A stretch of DNA of 64,000 bases, from the NCBI GenBank assembly GCA_002286855.1, contig NRSV01000021.1:186001-250000 (forward strand), written 5' to 3'. Below the pieces are notes generated by a model. It had not been told where the DNA came from, did not search any database, and saw nothing but the letters and a program-made list of their open reading frames with translations. This document shows positions 22,202-34,594 of the stretch, in pieces. The stretch is from Bipolaris cookei. Lineage: Eukaryota; Ascomycota; Dothideomycetes; Pleosporales; Pleosporaceae. The translations under genes were made by a program, and so were the position numbers. Each line of letters opens with the position of its first letter. Position 1 is the first letter of the stretch.

Positions 22202-23971
22202 GGTGTTTGGAAAGAGTGTGGGGTATCTTAGGTGTAGATGTATCTATAACGAGAAATTGAATATATCAATCACTGCGATAAACTCAAACTTGGAACTTGG
22301 TTTAGGTACGGAGGTATGTGATAGTGATCACATCGTTTGTGCCACACAGAAGTGGTGAGAGCAAAAATGATGTCATTTGTGGCTATGAGTTGTCGGAGTT
22401 AAAACGATACCAGTGCCAAAATCCGAAGCTACACTCCATGTGATCTTCGCCACTTTCCTCACGACATGTGACCTCACCGCTCCTGTCACCAGACACGATT
22501 CTTTCTAGAAGGAACATCCATGCATGTAACACCCACTAATTTCTCATGGAATCCACTCTCTATGCACGACGCCGACGAGAGGATGTCAAACGCTGGAGTG
22601 AGAAATCCATCTCAGCACTGACTCTCCACCATCTCTCCGCCTCTCCGCCATGTGCGCTCGTCACACTTCAGTTTTCCCCGCAGAGTCTCCACAAAGTCAA
22701 AAATCGCGTGCGCCGTTCATATCACGAGATCCAAAACGGTAACCCTAGCGGTCGTTCTGACAGTCTAATATGGCGCACTCCAACGCTTCCCGGGCCTTAG
22801 ACCATGGTGGCTGCACCATCAAGTCATGGCTTTTCGAGTTTGACGGCAGAGTAACATCATGAGTATCGACTAGCCAAGCATCCTATTATACAGGCTTGTT
22901 GTTAATCTCTCGATTTCACGGTGAAGCATCGTGTTCGGGCCGTCACTTTCGGTTATCTGTTCCTCAGTATGAAAAAAAGACAAAATCCAAGGCACTTTCG
23001 TAATTCAACGGGAGTGGATTCCGCCTCAAGACTGTATGAGAACCCCTCTCGGTATACATTTGTTCTCAGAACATAAGGGGGTGGGGAATGCTGCCCAACT
23101 CCACAGTAGCCAAGCCAAAGACGGTGGTCATATGCCACATACCGACGACGTTCCCGTTAGGACCCTGAAATTCCGCTCTACTTAGCGTAACTTCCGCACG
23201 TTGCGCCCGCCTCCAGCCATCCGAGACGATCTTATGTGGACGCTAGTTAGTTTGCAAAACCGCTTTTTCATGTTTGCTACTATAGCGGTGAGTCTGTCTC
23301 GCAGCACGTCGTGTGGTCATGGGAATATGCCACCGATCTGCAAGGGAATGTATCCAGTGGAAGGTGTGTCTTCGTGACTACGAGCCCTCCAAATCTGTTC
23401 ACTGGGTTAACTCTACATCGCATGCAATGTTGGAAGACCATAGCCACAACTTAAACGCCCATAATCTTGAGGTAGAAGCACACCGCTATGGTAACGGTAA
23501 GCAATAAAGACAGTCCGTGAAGGGCATCCCTTCGTAACATGAAGGAACTGCGCGCTTACGCACTCAAAATTGAAGGATGTTAGAATATTGGTACACTAAA
23601 TGTTAGAGCAGTCAGAGGCCTTATGTACCGACAGCGGAGACGTACGCACGGCTGAAAACAAGATTATATGGGGTAAACTAGTTGTTTATTAGTCTAAAAT
23701 TCTTTTACACCTGAGCTTCATGTCTCAGTTGCGAATCGTGACCTTCCTGAAGTAGGAATTCTCACCGGGCGAGCACGCGACAAGGGGGTAGAGTCGAGGT
23801 GGTATTACCAGAGCTCCCAATGTTATATAATGTCCCTTTGTTCTTCAATATGAACTCCATCAATCAAAGCAGAACCCAGGTGGTTTACAGGATCAATCAT
23901 CTGCTTCTGATTCTTCAAGCCAGTCTCGTTTGGTCACTCTCCTGTTTTCACCTACGTTCTCACCAGCCATT
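22202..23971. other. Divergent intergenic region
   Basis: 1.77 kb between the starts of the WW-domain gene (-) and the GH81 glucanase (+). A TATATAA at 23824-23830 lies 142 bp before the glucanase ATG and is a candidate TATA box. No coding frame, TIR or RNA gene is supported. Confidence 0.5.
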
Positions 23972-26580
23972 ATGGCGAAGTTGACTTCTTTCTTGTTGGC
24001 TTCGGCTTACCTGGTTTCTTCGGGTCACAGTATGCCCCTCAAGGATGCGAAGAGAACCCAAGATGTCCTCGAAGCACGTCAGATCAATTTGTCCAATGTT
24101 CCTGTAACTACGAGCTACAGTTCAGCCATCAAAACAGTGCAATCACCCACCGCTACTGTCCATTCATCAGCCACTGGGGTATTTCTTCATCTAACATATC
24201 TCATCAAGGCATGTTTACTGACACACCACAGAGCTTTCTAACAGGACTTCCTTCAGGCGGCTTTACGAGAGACCCGATTCGTGGTCCAGGCGCCACAACC
24301 GCCACCAAGCCGTTGTCTCCAAACCCGACCTCACTAAAACCTGGTCCTACATCAGTGGACAGGATTGCTTCAGGCGATATTTTCCAGCCAATTGGAAACG
24401 CAGCACCTCCTTCATATATCCCTTCTCGCAATGACCATCCTGTTCGCAAACAGTTTATCGAAGATGGTGATGTACCAACTCAGACGAATAAGTTCCACGC
24501 AAACTTCTTCCTTGGTACCCAATCGTTCCCAGTATGGACACACCCCTACTCTTTATGCTGGGCCAAAGGCTTTGGTGGTTCTTACGGTACGTGAAATGAC
24601 CACTTCTTCAGTTGAGAAATTACTAATTTCGACTCTTCCTTTCTTTCAGGTATTGCTGTCAGTCATACAGTTAGGGACCAATTTGCTTTTGGACCCTCTA
24701 TTGACAACCCACGCTACTTTATATCACCACTTGGTATTCAGCACCTTGTTCTTTCTGCAGCCGAACTTCAGCAGGATACAACTCTTTCCGTTCAGGACCT
24801 CGGCAGTTTCTCTGCAAATGCCAATTTGCGAGCTAATGGCAATTCTGGATCTAAAATACTAATGTCAGTACCCGTGGTTCAAGGTATGGGTATGGCAACC
24901 GCCATCTACGCCGGTGCTAGGCCAGTCATCACCACCAATGTGTTCTTCCGTTCTCTGTCATATGTTGGATCGATTAATGGAGGAACCTACAAGTACAGGG
25001 TCAACCTCAACGATGGCACTAGTTGGCTACTTTATGCTACATCATCCAGTGCCGTTGGTACCATTCCCTTCACACTGGATAGCAATGCCAAGATTAGTGG
25101 TCCGGCAAACTTCATTGGGACCATCCAGGTTGCCAAAAACCCTTCAGGCCAAAACATGGAAACTGTTTTTGACCAGAGCGCTGGCGCTTACGCCACTGAC
25201 GCTACCGTTTCCGGATCAGTCAATGGTGCATCTGGAAGCTACTCCATCAGCTGGACCAAGGGCGGCATGACTAGCCAAACTTTGCTCATGTATGCGCTGC
25301 CACATCACGTGGAATCATTTGATCAACAGACCCAAGCGGCTCTCAAGAACATCACACTCGTCACCACGACCAAGGGCTTTGCGCAGGCCATTCTTGCTGA
25401 CAAGATGACCATGGTTGAGAATGATCTTCCCACCACGATTGGATTTGCTCCCTGGGCGAAGAACCCCAATGGTGCTGGAGGCTCCCAGAAGATTAGCCTT
25501 AGCTCACAGGCCACTGCACTCATCAACCAAGTAGGCATTGCTGAACTCAGCCAGGACATGATCCCCCAGACTTCATTGAACAGTATGTACTATTCGGGCA
25601 AAGGATGCGCAAAGTTCGCCTCTATCATCTGGACCATGAACTCCATGACTGGTAACAGCCAATACGCAGCAGCTGGACTCGTCAGGCTCAAGCAAGCCTT
25701 GGATGTCTTTATCAAGAACACACAGCCTGAGCCATTAGTCTATGACAACGTGTGGAAAGGTCTCGTCTCTGGCGCCAGCTACAAGCCTCCTTATGATCTT
25801 GGTCTAGATTTTGGTAACACTCTCTACAACGACCACCACTTTCACTATGGATACTTTGTCTACACCGCCGCCGTCATCGGCTACCTCGACCCTTCCTGGC
25901 TCACACAAGGCAACAACAAAGCCTGGGTCAACGCCCTCGTCCGCGACTTTGCCAATCCCGTCGACGACCAATACTTTCCTATGTACCGCTCCTTCGACTG
26001 GTTCCACGGCCACTCCTGGGCAAAAGGCCTCTTCGAGTCCGGCGATGGCAAAGACCAAGAATCCACCTCTGAAGACACCTTCGCCAGTTACGCTGTCAAG
26101 ATGTGGGGTAAAACAATCCAAGACACAAACATGGAAGCCCGCGCAAACTTGCAACTCGCCATCCAAGCCCGCAGTCTCCGCAACTACTTCCTCATGGAGT
26201 CTGACAACAAGAACCAGCCCCCGACCTTCACCAAGAACAAGGTTACAGGTATCGTGTTCGAGAACAAGATTGATCATACTACGTACTTTGGTGCGAATAC
26301 GGAGTACATTGAGGGTATTCATATGATTCCGCTGAACCCTTCCTCGGCGTACACGCGCGGCGCAAAGTTCGTGCAGCAGGAGTGGGACACGTATTTTAGC
26401 AATGGGCGCGCGGAGCAGGTCCAGGGTGGCTGGAAGAGCATTCTCAAGTCGAACCAGGCGCTTATTGATCCTCAGTCTTCGTGGCAGTTTTTCTCCAACC
26501 CCAGTTTCGCTGAGACGCTGGATGGAGGTGCCAGTCGCACGTGGTATTTGGCTTATTCAGCTGCGTTGATGGGTGCGTAG
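23972..26580 (+). CDS. Secreted endo-1,3-beta-glucanase, GH81
   Basis: Exons 23972..24178, 24232..24586 and 24650..26580 give 830 aa. GH81 enzymes cut internal beta-1,3-glucan bonds, in fungi during wall remodelling, septum dissolution or glucan feeding. Seen: signal peptide MAKLTSFLLASAYLVSSGHS; a Ser/Thr-rich linker; the GH81 start (NKFHANFFLGTQSFPVWTHP) with PYSLCWAKGFGGSYG and IAVSHTVRDQFAFG; the beta-sandwich part; then the helical catalytic part with the conserved DHHFHYGYFVYTAAVIG (~582), DQYFPMYRSFDWFHGHSWAKG and ESTSEDTFASYAVKMWG (~658). Both introns keep frame with GTATTT/GTACGT donors and CAG acceptors. No GPI signal is visible. An ATG at 23930 would put residues before the signal peptide and is less likely. 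Confidence 0.95.
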
Positions 26581-26637
26581 ATTGGAGATGAGGATATAGA
26601 CGGTGGTCCTGGATAGAGAATAGAGAGGGTTTTAAAC

Positions 26638-26678
<41 letters not shown>

Positions 26679-28004
26679 TTGGTAAGGTTGGAGGGACCAA
26701 TGCTGTTGGGAACTGATTCGGGGCTGGCTCAGGTACATACAGCGTGACATGGTTGGTTATCATGAACGCTTACGATTTTCACGATTGATGAGATACTGGA
26801 TTGTTTGACTACTATCGTTAAGAGGATTCGCGCAGGATACAAGTGTATATATGGGTTTTAGATAGTCCTGGGCAATCGACGTTTATATATTGAAGCATTT
26901 TGAGTACTGGATTCGTTGAGATTATGCGTTTTGGTATAGCTTGGGTTACTGCTGTCTCTCTCTCTCAATCAAAATGATAATGATGAAGAAACGAAGTCTC
27001 GAGAAATGGCTTAGAGGTTCTGTCCTGTGCCTCGGTCTTGCATTTGGATTAAAGAGAATGAAAGAGTCGGCAGGCAGTAGTCAACATCCAAGAAAGCTAG
27101 AAAAGCTCAAAAAAAATAGGCTAGGCGACAAAGAGATCCCTTCCTCAAATGAAGAATTTGAAACAGTCAAAGCTCCATTTTTTTTATCGGCACCATCCTA
27201 AGCGTCAAGTATTGTTTTCCATGACTGCTCAAACTAACGCTTCATAATTACAGATTTTGAAAATACATAAAGAATCATAACACGTGCATTGTAAAACTGC
27301 TAAATTCTAGGCAGATTACTCGGAGTTCAGATGACCGAAACGTGCAAGTGTAAGTCTGACTTTGTTCCGGTATTGTAGCTGCTAAACTCAATAACGAGTA
27401 GGAAAAAAAGGGCCATCATCAGCTGACTGTTCTGAGCTTGTACTACAGTACGAATTAAAAGTGTTTGCAGTGAAAAGGGGGCATATTTTGATTGATACTG
27501 GGGGGAAAGCAGCTTTGTGATGCAATTCTGAGTGTAATATACACTTTACACAGCAGAAACAGCTTCGTATTTGCCTATTGTGCTACTTATTGTAGTTAGA
27601 CTTCTTCTACTTGCAATGGTAGACAATTTTTCAGCGGAAATAGAAATATCTCGGCGTCTGAAGCTCTGTTGAATGGAACCTGAATAGACGCCACAATGTT
27701 GATATTCTCAATGTATACTGCATCTTACTGACCCAAGCTTATATTGGTTGGCAACCTACGCTCCCAGTCTGAAAGCTTGTGGAGACAATGGAGTATCAAC
27801 GCGGTATATGTTTTCTCAACTAGACCGATACGCTAGGTGGACTTATCATTGTGCTCTCTCAATCTTATTCAGCTGGGTCAGATGCCACACATATAAAGAC
27901 CGGTTCGACATATCTCCCGATGAAAGCTAACTTGCAATTTCGCAACCCCCACGCTCACTACACTACGTTCCTAACTTATAGTTTCACTACATGCATACGC
28001 AAAA
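26581..28004. other. Gene-poor spacer downstream of GH81
   Basis: It contains the (TA)n run at 26641-26675 and AT-rich sequence with short frames only. The right end leads into the possible small cysteine-rich gene. Confidence 0.5.
26641..26675. repeat. (TA)n microsatellite
   Basis: About 17 uninterrupted TA units, 60 bp downstream of the GH81 stop codon. Confidence 0.95.
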
Positions 28005-28372
28005 ATGTACACTCCCGCCTTCCTCGCCCTTGCCCTCACCCTCCAAAAAAAACTCTAATGACCTCGCTAACCCCGCCTTCTAGGGAAAAGTGCGCTACAG
28101 CACCTAAACTCACATAGTGTTTGAAGATATTTAACTTTTGAGCGTTCTAGAAAATTTGTATCTACGTGCCTCCAACGAAAGATCCGGTTGATGACACGTT
28201 GGCACCCGGGTGCAATGGTGATTTGTACAAGGGGTATTGGGCCGAGGATTGTTATCTGAATGGGCCGAAAAACACGCGGGCGCTTGATTTCCAGGTATGT
28301 GGTGTGAAAGCGTGAGTGAGGTGAGGTGGGACTAATTTTGTGTAGGTTAGTTGTTGTATACTGTCGGATTGA
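28005..28372 (+). pseudogene. Possible small cysteine-rich secreted protein, broken frame
   Basis: The ATG at 28005 opens a signal-like MYTPAFLALALTL that stops just after an A8 run (28045-28052). Downstream, a 48-codon stretch (28151..28294) reads KICIYVPPTKDPVDDTLAPG then CNGDLYKGYWAEDCYLNG and ends ALDFQ. It is followed by an intron-like 28295..28345 (GTATGT donor, ACTAAT branch site, GTAG acceptor) and a last exon ending VSCCILSD at 28372. An acceptor-like TTCTAG precedes 28151. Five cysteines in ~56 residues, plus the signal-like start, suggest a small secreted protein. I cannot connect the 5' part without a frameshift in the A run, so it may be a pseudogene, a sequencing slip, or chance. 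No family recognised. Confidence 0.4.
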
Positions 28373-28838
28373 GGTTGCGTAGGAGAGAGGGTTGATTGGG
28401 GAGATGGAGAGTGAATTGAATGGGACGAAGGTATATTGATTGAAAAAGTGAATAATGTAATGGCTTGGTCCTGATTTGCGGGTTGATTCCTTCTCGTTGA
28501 AATCTGGATCCTGCGTTTCTTTGGTGAAGGGAAAGTAATGCGACACTGTATATGTAAATATGCCTGAGGTGTGAGATGTTCTATCAATGTTTGAGTTTTA
28601 TTCCCAGTGTTGTAGCATAAGCATAGCCATGCTCATGCAACAAAAATCTATTCGTTATAACCCAGCGTCCAAACACCAGTGAAATGCTAAGATCCTCATA
28701 GCCGCGCCGACTTTCCTGGTCTATGCGAAGCTTCTCAAAGCACATGGTCGAGTAGTATACATCATGTATACTCGCCAACCGCGACTACTCCATCAAAAAT
28801 GGACATCAATGGTCTTTCTAGAATAGCGACAAAAATGC
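28373..28838. other. Spacer before the GH128 3' end
   Basis: AT-rich sequence. A 159-codon minus-strand frame crosses it and the small Cys-rich candidate, but has no family character. No feature called. Confidence 0.5.
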
Positions 28839-29873
28839 CTAGGCCCAGACCAACCACAGGGTCACAGTAGCAATATATGCATACGCCTTAGTCGGCACAC
28901 CAACCGCAACCGCAGCAGCAGACTTCTTGGGAACATTCTTCGTAGCCGGACCACCCAAGTACCAAGACCCAATATCCGTCAACTTTCCATCCTGCGTCAA
29001 CATAGCCGCATTAGCCCCTACATTCGAGACATCTGAGCGAAAAGCCCCAAAGTACGAATAATGCGTGATATTCCTACAAAAAAACCACACGTTAGCTCAT
29101 GACACACAACATCTTCTCCTTTCCCTCCGCCAAAAAAAGAGATGTATAGATAGAAAGACTTACGGCCAAGAATCAAAACTTTGAGCACTCATATTATAAA
29201 ACGCCTGCGACTCCTCCAGCGGCTGATTGGGGTATCCATACTCTGTAACCCACACCGTCATGTTGGGCCACTTGCTCGTCACACGCCCAATATGGCTCAT
29301 CATGCCCTCAAAGTTGCCGTACCAATGCACAGGCACGAAGTCCGGATTGCAACCCCCATTGCACTCATTGTAGAAGTTTTCAAGCCACTGCCAACCAGTC
29401 TCTGCACCCGTTACGCCAGGAGCGCCTAGTTTGACGCCGAGTTCCTTGAGGGGCTCCATTTCAGCTTTCCAGCGGGCGGCAGCGAGGCTGGCGGCGAGGC
29501 TGGAGCCGCCGGTGTCGTAGCCGCCGTCTGGCTCGTTGAAGCCGAGGACGTAGGTGATGTTTGCGCCGTTTGCGATTTGCTGTTTGACGGAGTCGAGGAA
29601 AGGTGTGCCTTTGTCGTCTGGACTGGCGCCCCAGAGCATGGGGACGAATTGCATGGCGGTATTTTTGGCATACTCGGCTGTAGGCTCTGGTTTGTAGTTG
29701 TAGTACCATGTTGGCGGGGAAGGGCCATCTAGCCAGATTTTGTCGTCTTCAGGGTGTTTGTTGGAGGGTACATGGCAGAGACCGCGTTTGGAAGATGATG
29801 AGGCTACGGATTGGGCTGTCGTGGTACTAGCGAGCAGCGCCGTTGTGACGGAGAGAAGCGCGGTGCGTCGCAT
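28839..29873 (-). CDS. Secreted GH128 (Asl1-like) glycoside hydrolase
   Basis: Exons 29164..29873 and 28839..29073 give 314 aa. GH128 enzymes are beta-1,3-glucanases with a TIM-barrel fold; S. pombe Asl1 is the namesake of the domain. Seen: signal peptide MRRTALLSVTTALLASTTTA; KRGLCHVPSNKH; WYYNYKPEP; FVPMLWGA; the conserved acid in YVLGFNEPDGG (E likely the acid/base); VPVHWYGNF; and WVTEYGYPN with the second conserved Glu (nucleophile). These two Glu assignments rest on family knowledge. The last ~35 residues are a short spacer plus a hydrophobic end (AYIATVTLWLVWA), which looks like a GPI-anchor signal, so the enzyme may be wall- or membrane-attached. The intron has a GTAAGT donor and keeps frame (Trp-Pro-Asn-Ile-Thr). 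Confidence 0.92.
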
Positions 29874-32288
29874 GGCTGTTGCAGAGGGGATTATGCGAAT
29901 TCTACAGGATGGGGTTTTTTTCTTCTTCTAGGGCGATCCTTTTATACCAGCAACGGCCGCAAGCCCTGGGTAGTTCGAGTAACGTAGTCGTACCAACAAT
30001 GCAACAAGCGATTCCTCGAATCAACAGATGTGGGATTGTAAACGACAGATGCAACACGATAGACAGGACCAAAGACAGGACTGGTAAAGCAAACGTCACA
30101 ATAATGAATGACCCAAGAAAAAAGAGAGTGGGAGAGGGAGAGGGTGAAGGAGAGAAACGTAAAACGACTCTCTCAAAGTCGCAAGAGAGTGAAAAAGGTA
30201 GCGGACGAAGAAGCGACTCTTTTCATCTCCCCAATCTATTTCTCTTTACACAACATTACACCACCCCAAAAAGGGTCATTCAAGCCCGCCACATGCAGCC
30301 GTCCTAACCTTAAAAGGAGGGAGGACCAAGAATATGCCGATACGGCCCACGCCCGCAAGCCACCAAAACGCATCCATTGTCGTCCTTGGCACACTTGTCA
30401 ATACCCAAAACAGCGGGTACACGCCCTCCCACCATAGCGGGCTAGAACCACCTTGCATGAATGCGAACAAGCCCCCCCCCCTAAATAAGGAAAAGACGCA
30501 ACAGAGAAAACAAGGGCTGTGATCAAGGGAGGGAAACAACACAACCCAGCATCTCGGGCACGCCGGTCCACTACTACTCCATACTAGTAGCTCTTCGTTA
30601 TCGCAGTCCATCCTGAGACCTCCAACACTTAGAACCCCATTGCCAACCCCCCAAACTCAAAATCAACCCGGTGCAAAAGGGCAAAGACTCCTAGCTTAGC
30701 CTTGCGTCGTTGAACCGCCATAGTAGTAGTAAGAGCTAAAAAGGGCTGGCTGGGCTGGCCCTTTCTTGGCCTTCGACTATCGAATGCGGACGACCCCCAC
30801 TTTGGATGGTTTGGCTGATAGAGATAAAGCGCGGATATTGCGGTGCCGTCGCTTATGTATTAGAACTGCAGGGCTGACTTTTTTGGCTAGAAAGATAAAC
30901 TGCCTGCATGTGTATGTGTGAACGTAAGAGAATGGAAAGTGTGGGTGTCTGCAATGGATGTGTCGGTATGTATGGAGACGCCCTTCGATTGTTCCCTGAC
31001 GCAGGAACAACAAGACTAGCCAGCCAGCCACAAAGCTGAGCCGCACAGCCCGACGCCGCCCCCCGCCCCCCCCGTCGCGCATTTCAGCCGCAGCGTAGCG
31101 ATGCCTGTCTGAACCGACATACGATTTCGGCTGTGTTTTACAATGTAGATGTGCATACGTTGTTGAACTCTCTTTTTACTTTTTTGTTTCTCGCGAGATG
31201 AAAGTATCGAGGGGGATTGTAGCAAGAGGCGATGAGGCGGTGGGGAAAGATACGGGCCTGAAGGGGATATTTGGCTTGGCGTGGAGGTATGAGTGCATGT
31301 CTTGTGTGAAGGACTATGTCTGTTTTTCCGGGCGGAGGTTTGGCGGATCGTCTGTGTGTTCTCTGTGGTATAGATACTTCCAATGTAGGGAGACAACAGC
31401 GGGGTATTCTATATTACAAGTCTGCCAAAGGTGAACAACCCCGGGTACTGTATAGAACAATGTGTGTATGACGTAGGTTGTACTAGACTGGGGGGCCAAG
31501 TGCGATTGTTTTCATCCGAAGAAGAAACGCGGTAGGGTAATATGGCTTTGGTGGATGCATTAGGTGTGTGCGTTGGCTGGAAAGGGCGAGTTTTCCCTCT
31601 GTTCCATTCCGGTTATCATAGAATGTAGCAGATAGAAAAGGAAAAAATGGTAGTACATTGAGTGGGTTTCTGGAGGACGACAACATTCAGTGACTCACAA
31701 TAGCATGTTCAAAAATTTTAAATCTTATGATATTTGATATTTGAGATTTGCTTTATGTTGTTCGACATCTACAATAGACATTCCCGTCCCCTTGTTTCCC
31801 CTCCTACACTCTATATCTCTATGTCCTCCACCTCTTCTTTATTCACAAGCTCCCAGGCTTTCAACTTGTCCACCACCCATCCCCTTGACTTCACTTTTCC
31901 TTCCTCTTCACAACGACAGGATAAAGAAGAGATTGGCGCAAGCCCCAGGCCTGGCGCGTGACGTGAGAATTACAAAAGAACTGGTATCAGATCTCTTACT
32001 TGCGGGCCAAAACAGGAAAACAGATATGCAAGGAAAAAATAAAAGGATAAAAACGACTCAATGAAAGATTCGTTATCGGGCCGAGCAAGACAGCCGTATA
32101 GGGCATGCCTCGTCAGATACAGTGGAGCTGGTATTGTGGTATATTCGACACGCTCTATTTGTCAAACAACCATCACCAAATACAGGACAAAAGACTCAAG
32201 GAAAATTGGGGAATCAGTGCCCAGACGGTCCATGTATCTACACTCCGTCTAGGTCTTCGCTTTGAAATGATGCTGGAAACCTATCAAC
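29874..32288. other. Gene-free region upstream of GH128
   Basis: 2.4 kb between the GH128 start and the FLC stop. Apart from the TATA-like box at 29940-29946, it holds short frames, a C9 run near 30472-30480 and purine-rich patches (30118-30150). No gene supported. Confidence 0.5.
29940..29946 (-). promoter_or_regulatory. Candidate TATA box of the GH128 gene
   Basis: TATAAAA on the minus strand, within GGTATAAAAGG, 67 bp upstream of the ATG at 29873. Spacing and context fit a core promoter; no transcript evidence. Confidence 0.55.
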
Positions 32289-34594
32289 CTAGTACGGACC
32301 TCGTTGAGGTTGAGGTTGCCAGGGAGCGTTGGGAACGTATCCTGGAGGTTGGTGGTATCCCATCTCCGCGTCGGGTCCTGGGCTGCTGTCGTGACTCCTC
32401 TGTCGGTCATGTGAAGGTGCGCGGCCGAATGTTGAGGCATCAGCAAGCAGGTGGCCTTGGTCGTCTCCAAATTGGCGACCCCCAGGACCCTGATAGGCCG
32501 TGTGCTGATCGGCAAGAGGCACGCGGTCATAGCCCTCGGTGCGGGGACCAAAGGGCGAGGGAAGAGAGCTACGCTTGTACTCTTGAGGATCCATAAGAAG
32601 CGAGTTGCGTGCGTCGAGAGGAGTAAGGTTGTCGAGGTCACGGGCTTTCTCTAGAGGGTTGTTAGAGTTGTTTGTATATGGGGGAATTTCTGAAACTTAC
32701 CGGCTTCCTTTCTTTTCTTGCGATGAGGGTTCTCCTTGCAGCAAATGATGATTGCGTTGACCGCGATGAGTATGCCCAAAACACCAGTCAGAGTAGCCTG
32801 CACAACGACGAGCACAAGACCAGTCACGGTCTTTGTCGTCTGGCTCATGCCCAGCTCCTCGACAAAAACCAAGATACAGACGACGGACAGAACGCGAATA
32901 ATGGAAATGGAGATGTTGATCCAGTTGCTAGACTTGAGAGTGTACGGACGAGCCCAGAGAAGCATGATGAGGAGCAGGGATTCGACAATAAGTTGGCCGG
33001 CGGCTTGAGCAAGACCGTGACCATTTGCGCCTGCAATGACGCATCCACGAGCAAAGATGAAGACAATGGCCGGTACGAAGATCCACCAGTAGCTCTTCTT
33101 GTAGTTTTCGTAGAAGATGCTGTACTTGCGCCAGACTTCCTTATCGTCATAGAGAACATCGGGCTTGCCTTCCATCTTCTTGAACTTGTTCGCAATGGTC
33201 CAGATCTTCCAGGTGAAGAAGGCCAAAATTCCGGTAAAAGCAGCCAGAGTGACACCGGCCAATGTCTTGACGGCCCAAGAGTCACCATTCTTGAACTGGT
33301 AAACACAGTAGAGAACCCAGATACCGTAGAGCAAGAGAATCAAATTGGTAATGGTCTTTGCCAATGTCCACCAGTATCGCTTGCGGAAGCTCGTCAGACG
33401 CTTGGGGAAGCTGCCAAAGAGGGCCCAGGTTTCCAGGATAACTTTAAAAAGCAGGATACCAACGGTGATGGCGGCGACGACAATGGCAAAGATGAGCAGA
33501 ACAGTCATGAAGGCATTGCGATCAGGGATTGAGTACTCCTGGATATAGCCCTGGATGTCCTTTGCGTAGATCATGATCTTGTTGTCGCTCTCCTGTGGGG
33601 TCGAGTCCTGGTTGACACTGGTGCTCAGTTCGTCACGAGCCCATAAAAGCATGTTTATAGCGCGCTTGCTCAAGCTCTTGTCCTGGTTCACGTGGACAAG
33701 GGTCGCGTTCTTGAGGTAATCGTAGTTGCTTTCGGTGAGATTGCCGCCGGTATTTTTACGGAACGTGTCAATAGAGCGCTGCATGTCGTCCCAGCTGATA
33801 AGACCAGTACTGAAACCAAAATTCTTGGACCAGCTGCGATAGACGCCAGGAACGTCGGCACTCATCATGCCGTTGAGTGACATGGCCTGGAACCATCCAA
33901 TGACATCTCCAAAGGTAGGGCTGGACTGAGGGGCGCCAGCGTGTCCGGCGCTCGCAAAGGCTGCCATACCAGTGACGGCTAGAGCACCAGCAGCGAGTCC
34001 TGCAGCAATGTACTGCACACCCGCGGTGGAAAGGGATTTTCCGTTGGTGACTGACGAGGTGATACAGGCCAGGTTTTCGTTGGTGTCAATAGATCGGAGG
34101 TACATCTTGGCCTGACTGTCGATATCCGGAATGTTGAAAGCTATGCCAGGGATCTGGGACATGATGTTGTCTGGAATGCTCTGTTCACCTTTTGCGCTAA
34201 ATGTACCAGAAGGAACTGGGCTGGGTTAGCATTTGATCTGATGAAGGCGCCAGAAGAGAGAATTTTGCGTACCTGGACACAGCTGGTCGACCTTGACGTC
34301 GCCGTCACAAGGGTCGAAGGTTCTGTTGTAGACGTTTCGACCATATGCGGCTACAGTGAGGGTGGCCATGACCTTTTGCGTCTTCTCGTTTGTGCCGGAG
34401 ACATCGAAGACGACCTTCTTGATGGAGCGGTCGAATTTGATGTCGAGCTTGTTTACTATGATGTCCGAAGGCCCATCGAGACAGGAGCTGAAGCCGTTGG
34501 TCTGCAAAACGTCGCCCGCCATTGCGCCTAGAGGGGCCGAGGCAAGTAATATAATGGGGGCGAGCATAGTCGAGTATCTCGCGCTGAGCCTCAT
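32289..34594 (-). CDS. FLC/TRP-like membrane protein (flavin carrier family)
   Basis: Exons 34273..34594, 32701..34215 and 32289..32650 give 732 aa. The family (yeast Flc1-3, S. pombe Pkd2) sits in ER, vacuole or plasma membrane and is linked to FAD transport, calcium handling and wall integrity. Seen: signal peptide (to ~26, APLGAMAG); an ML-like lumenal domain with CLDGPSDIIVNKLDIKFDRS and VAAYGRNVYNRTFDPCDGDV; a middle lumenal stretch (GVYRSWSKNFGFSTGLISWD); about nine hydrophobic segments of the TRP-like region including SKRAINMLLWARDEL and ARPYTLKSSNWINISIS; and a cytosolic polar tail (KARDLDNLTPLDARNSLLMD onward). The donors are GTACGC and GTAAGT, and the frame holds at both junctions. 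Which FLC paralog it is cannot be told here. Confidence 0.92.

Noticed and set aside
22202..23971. A second decayed transposon right of the WW-domain gene
   Set aside because: The region is gene-free but I found no inverted termini, target duplication or transposase-like frame.
25804..26326. Two overlapping 170-codon frames on opposite strands
   Set aside because: Both lie inside the GH81 catalytic region in other frames; the codon-biased GH81 sequence explains them.
32672..33532. Long open frame (286 codons) on the plus strand
   Set aside because: Antisense to the well-supported FLC/TRP-like gene; its composition (Asp/Asn/Gly-rich) is what the reverse of membrane-coding sequence gives.
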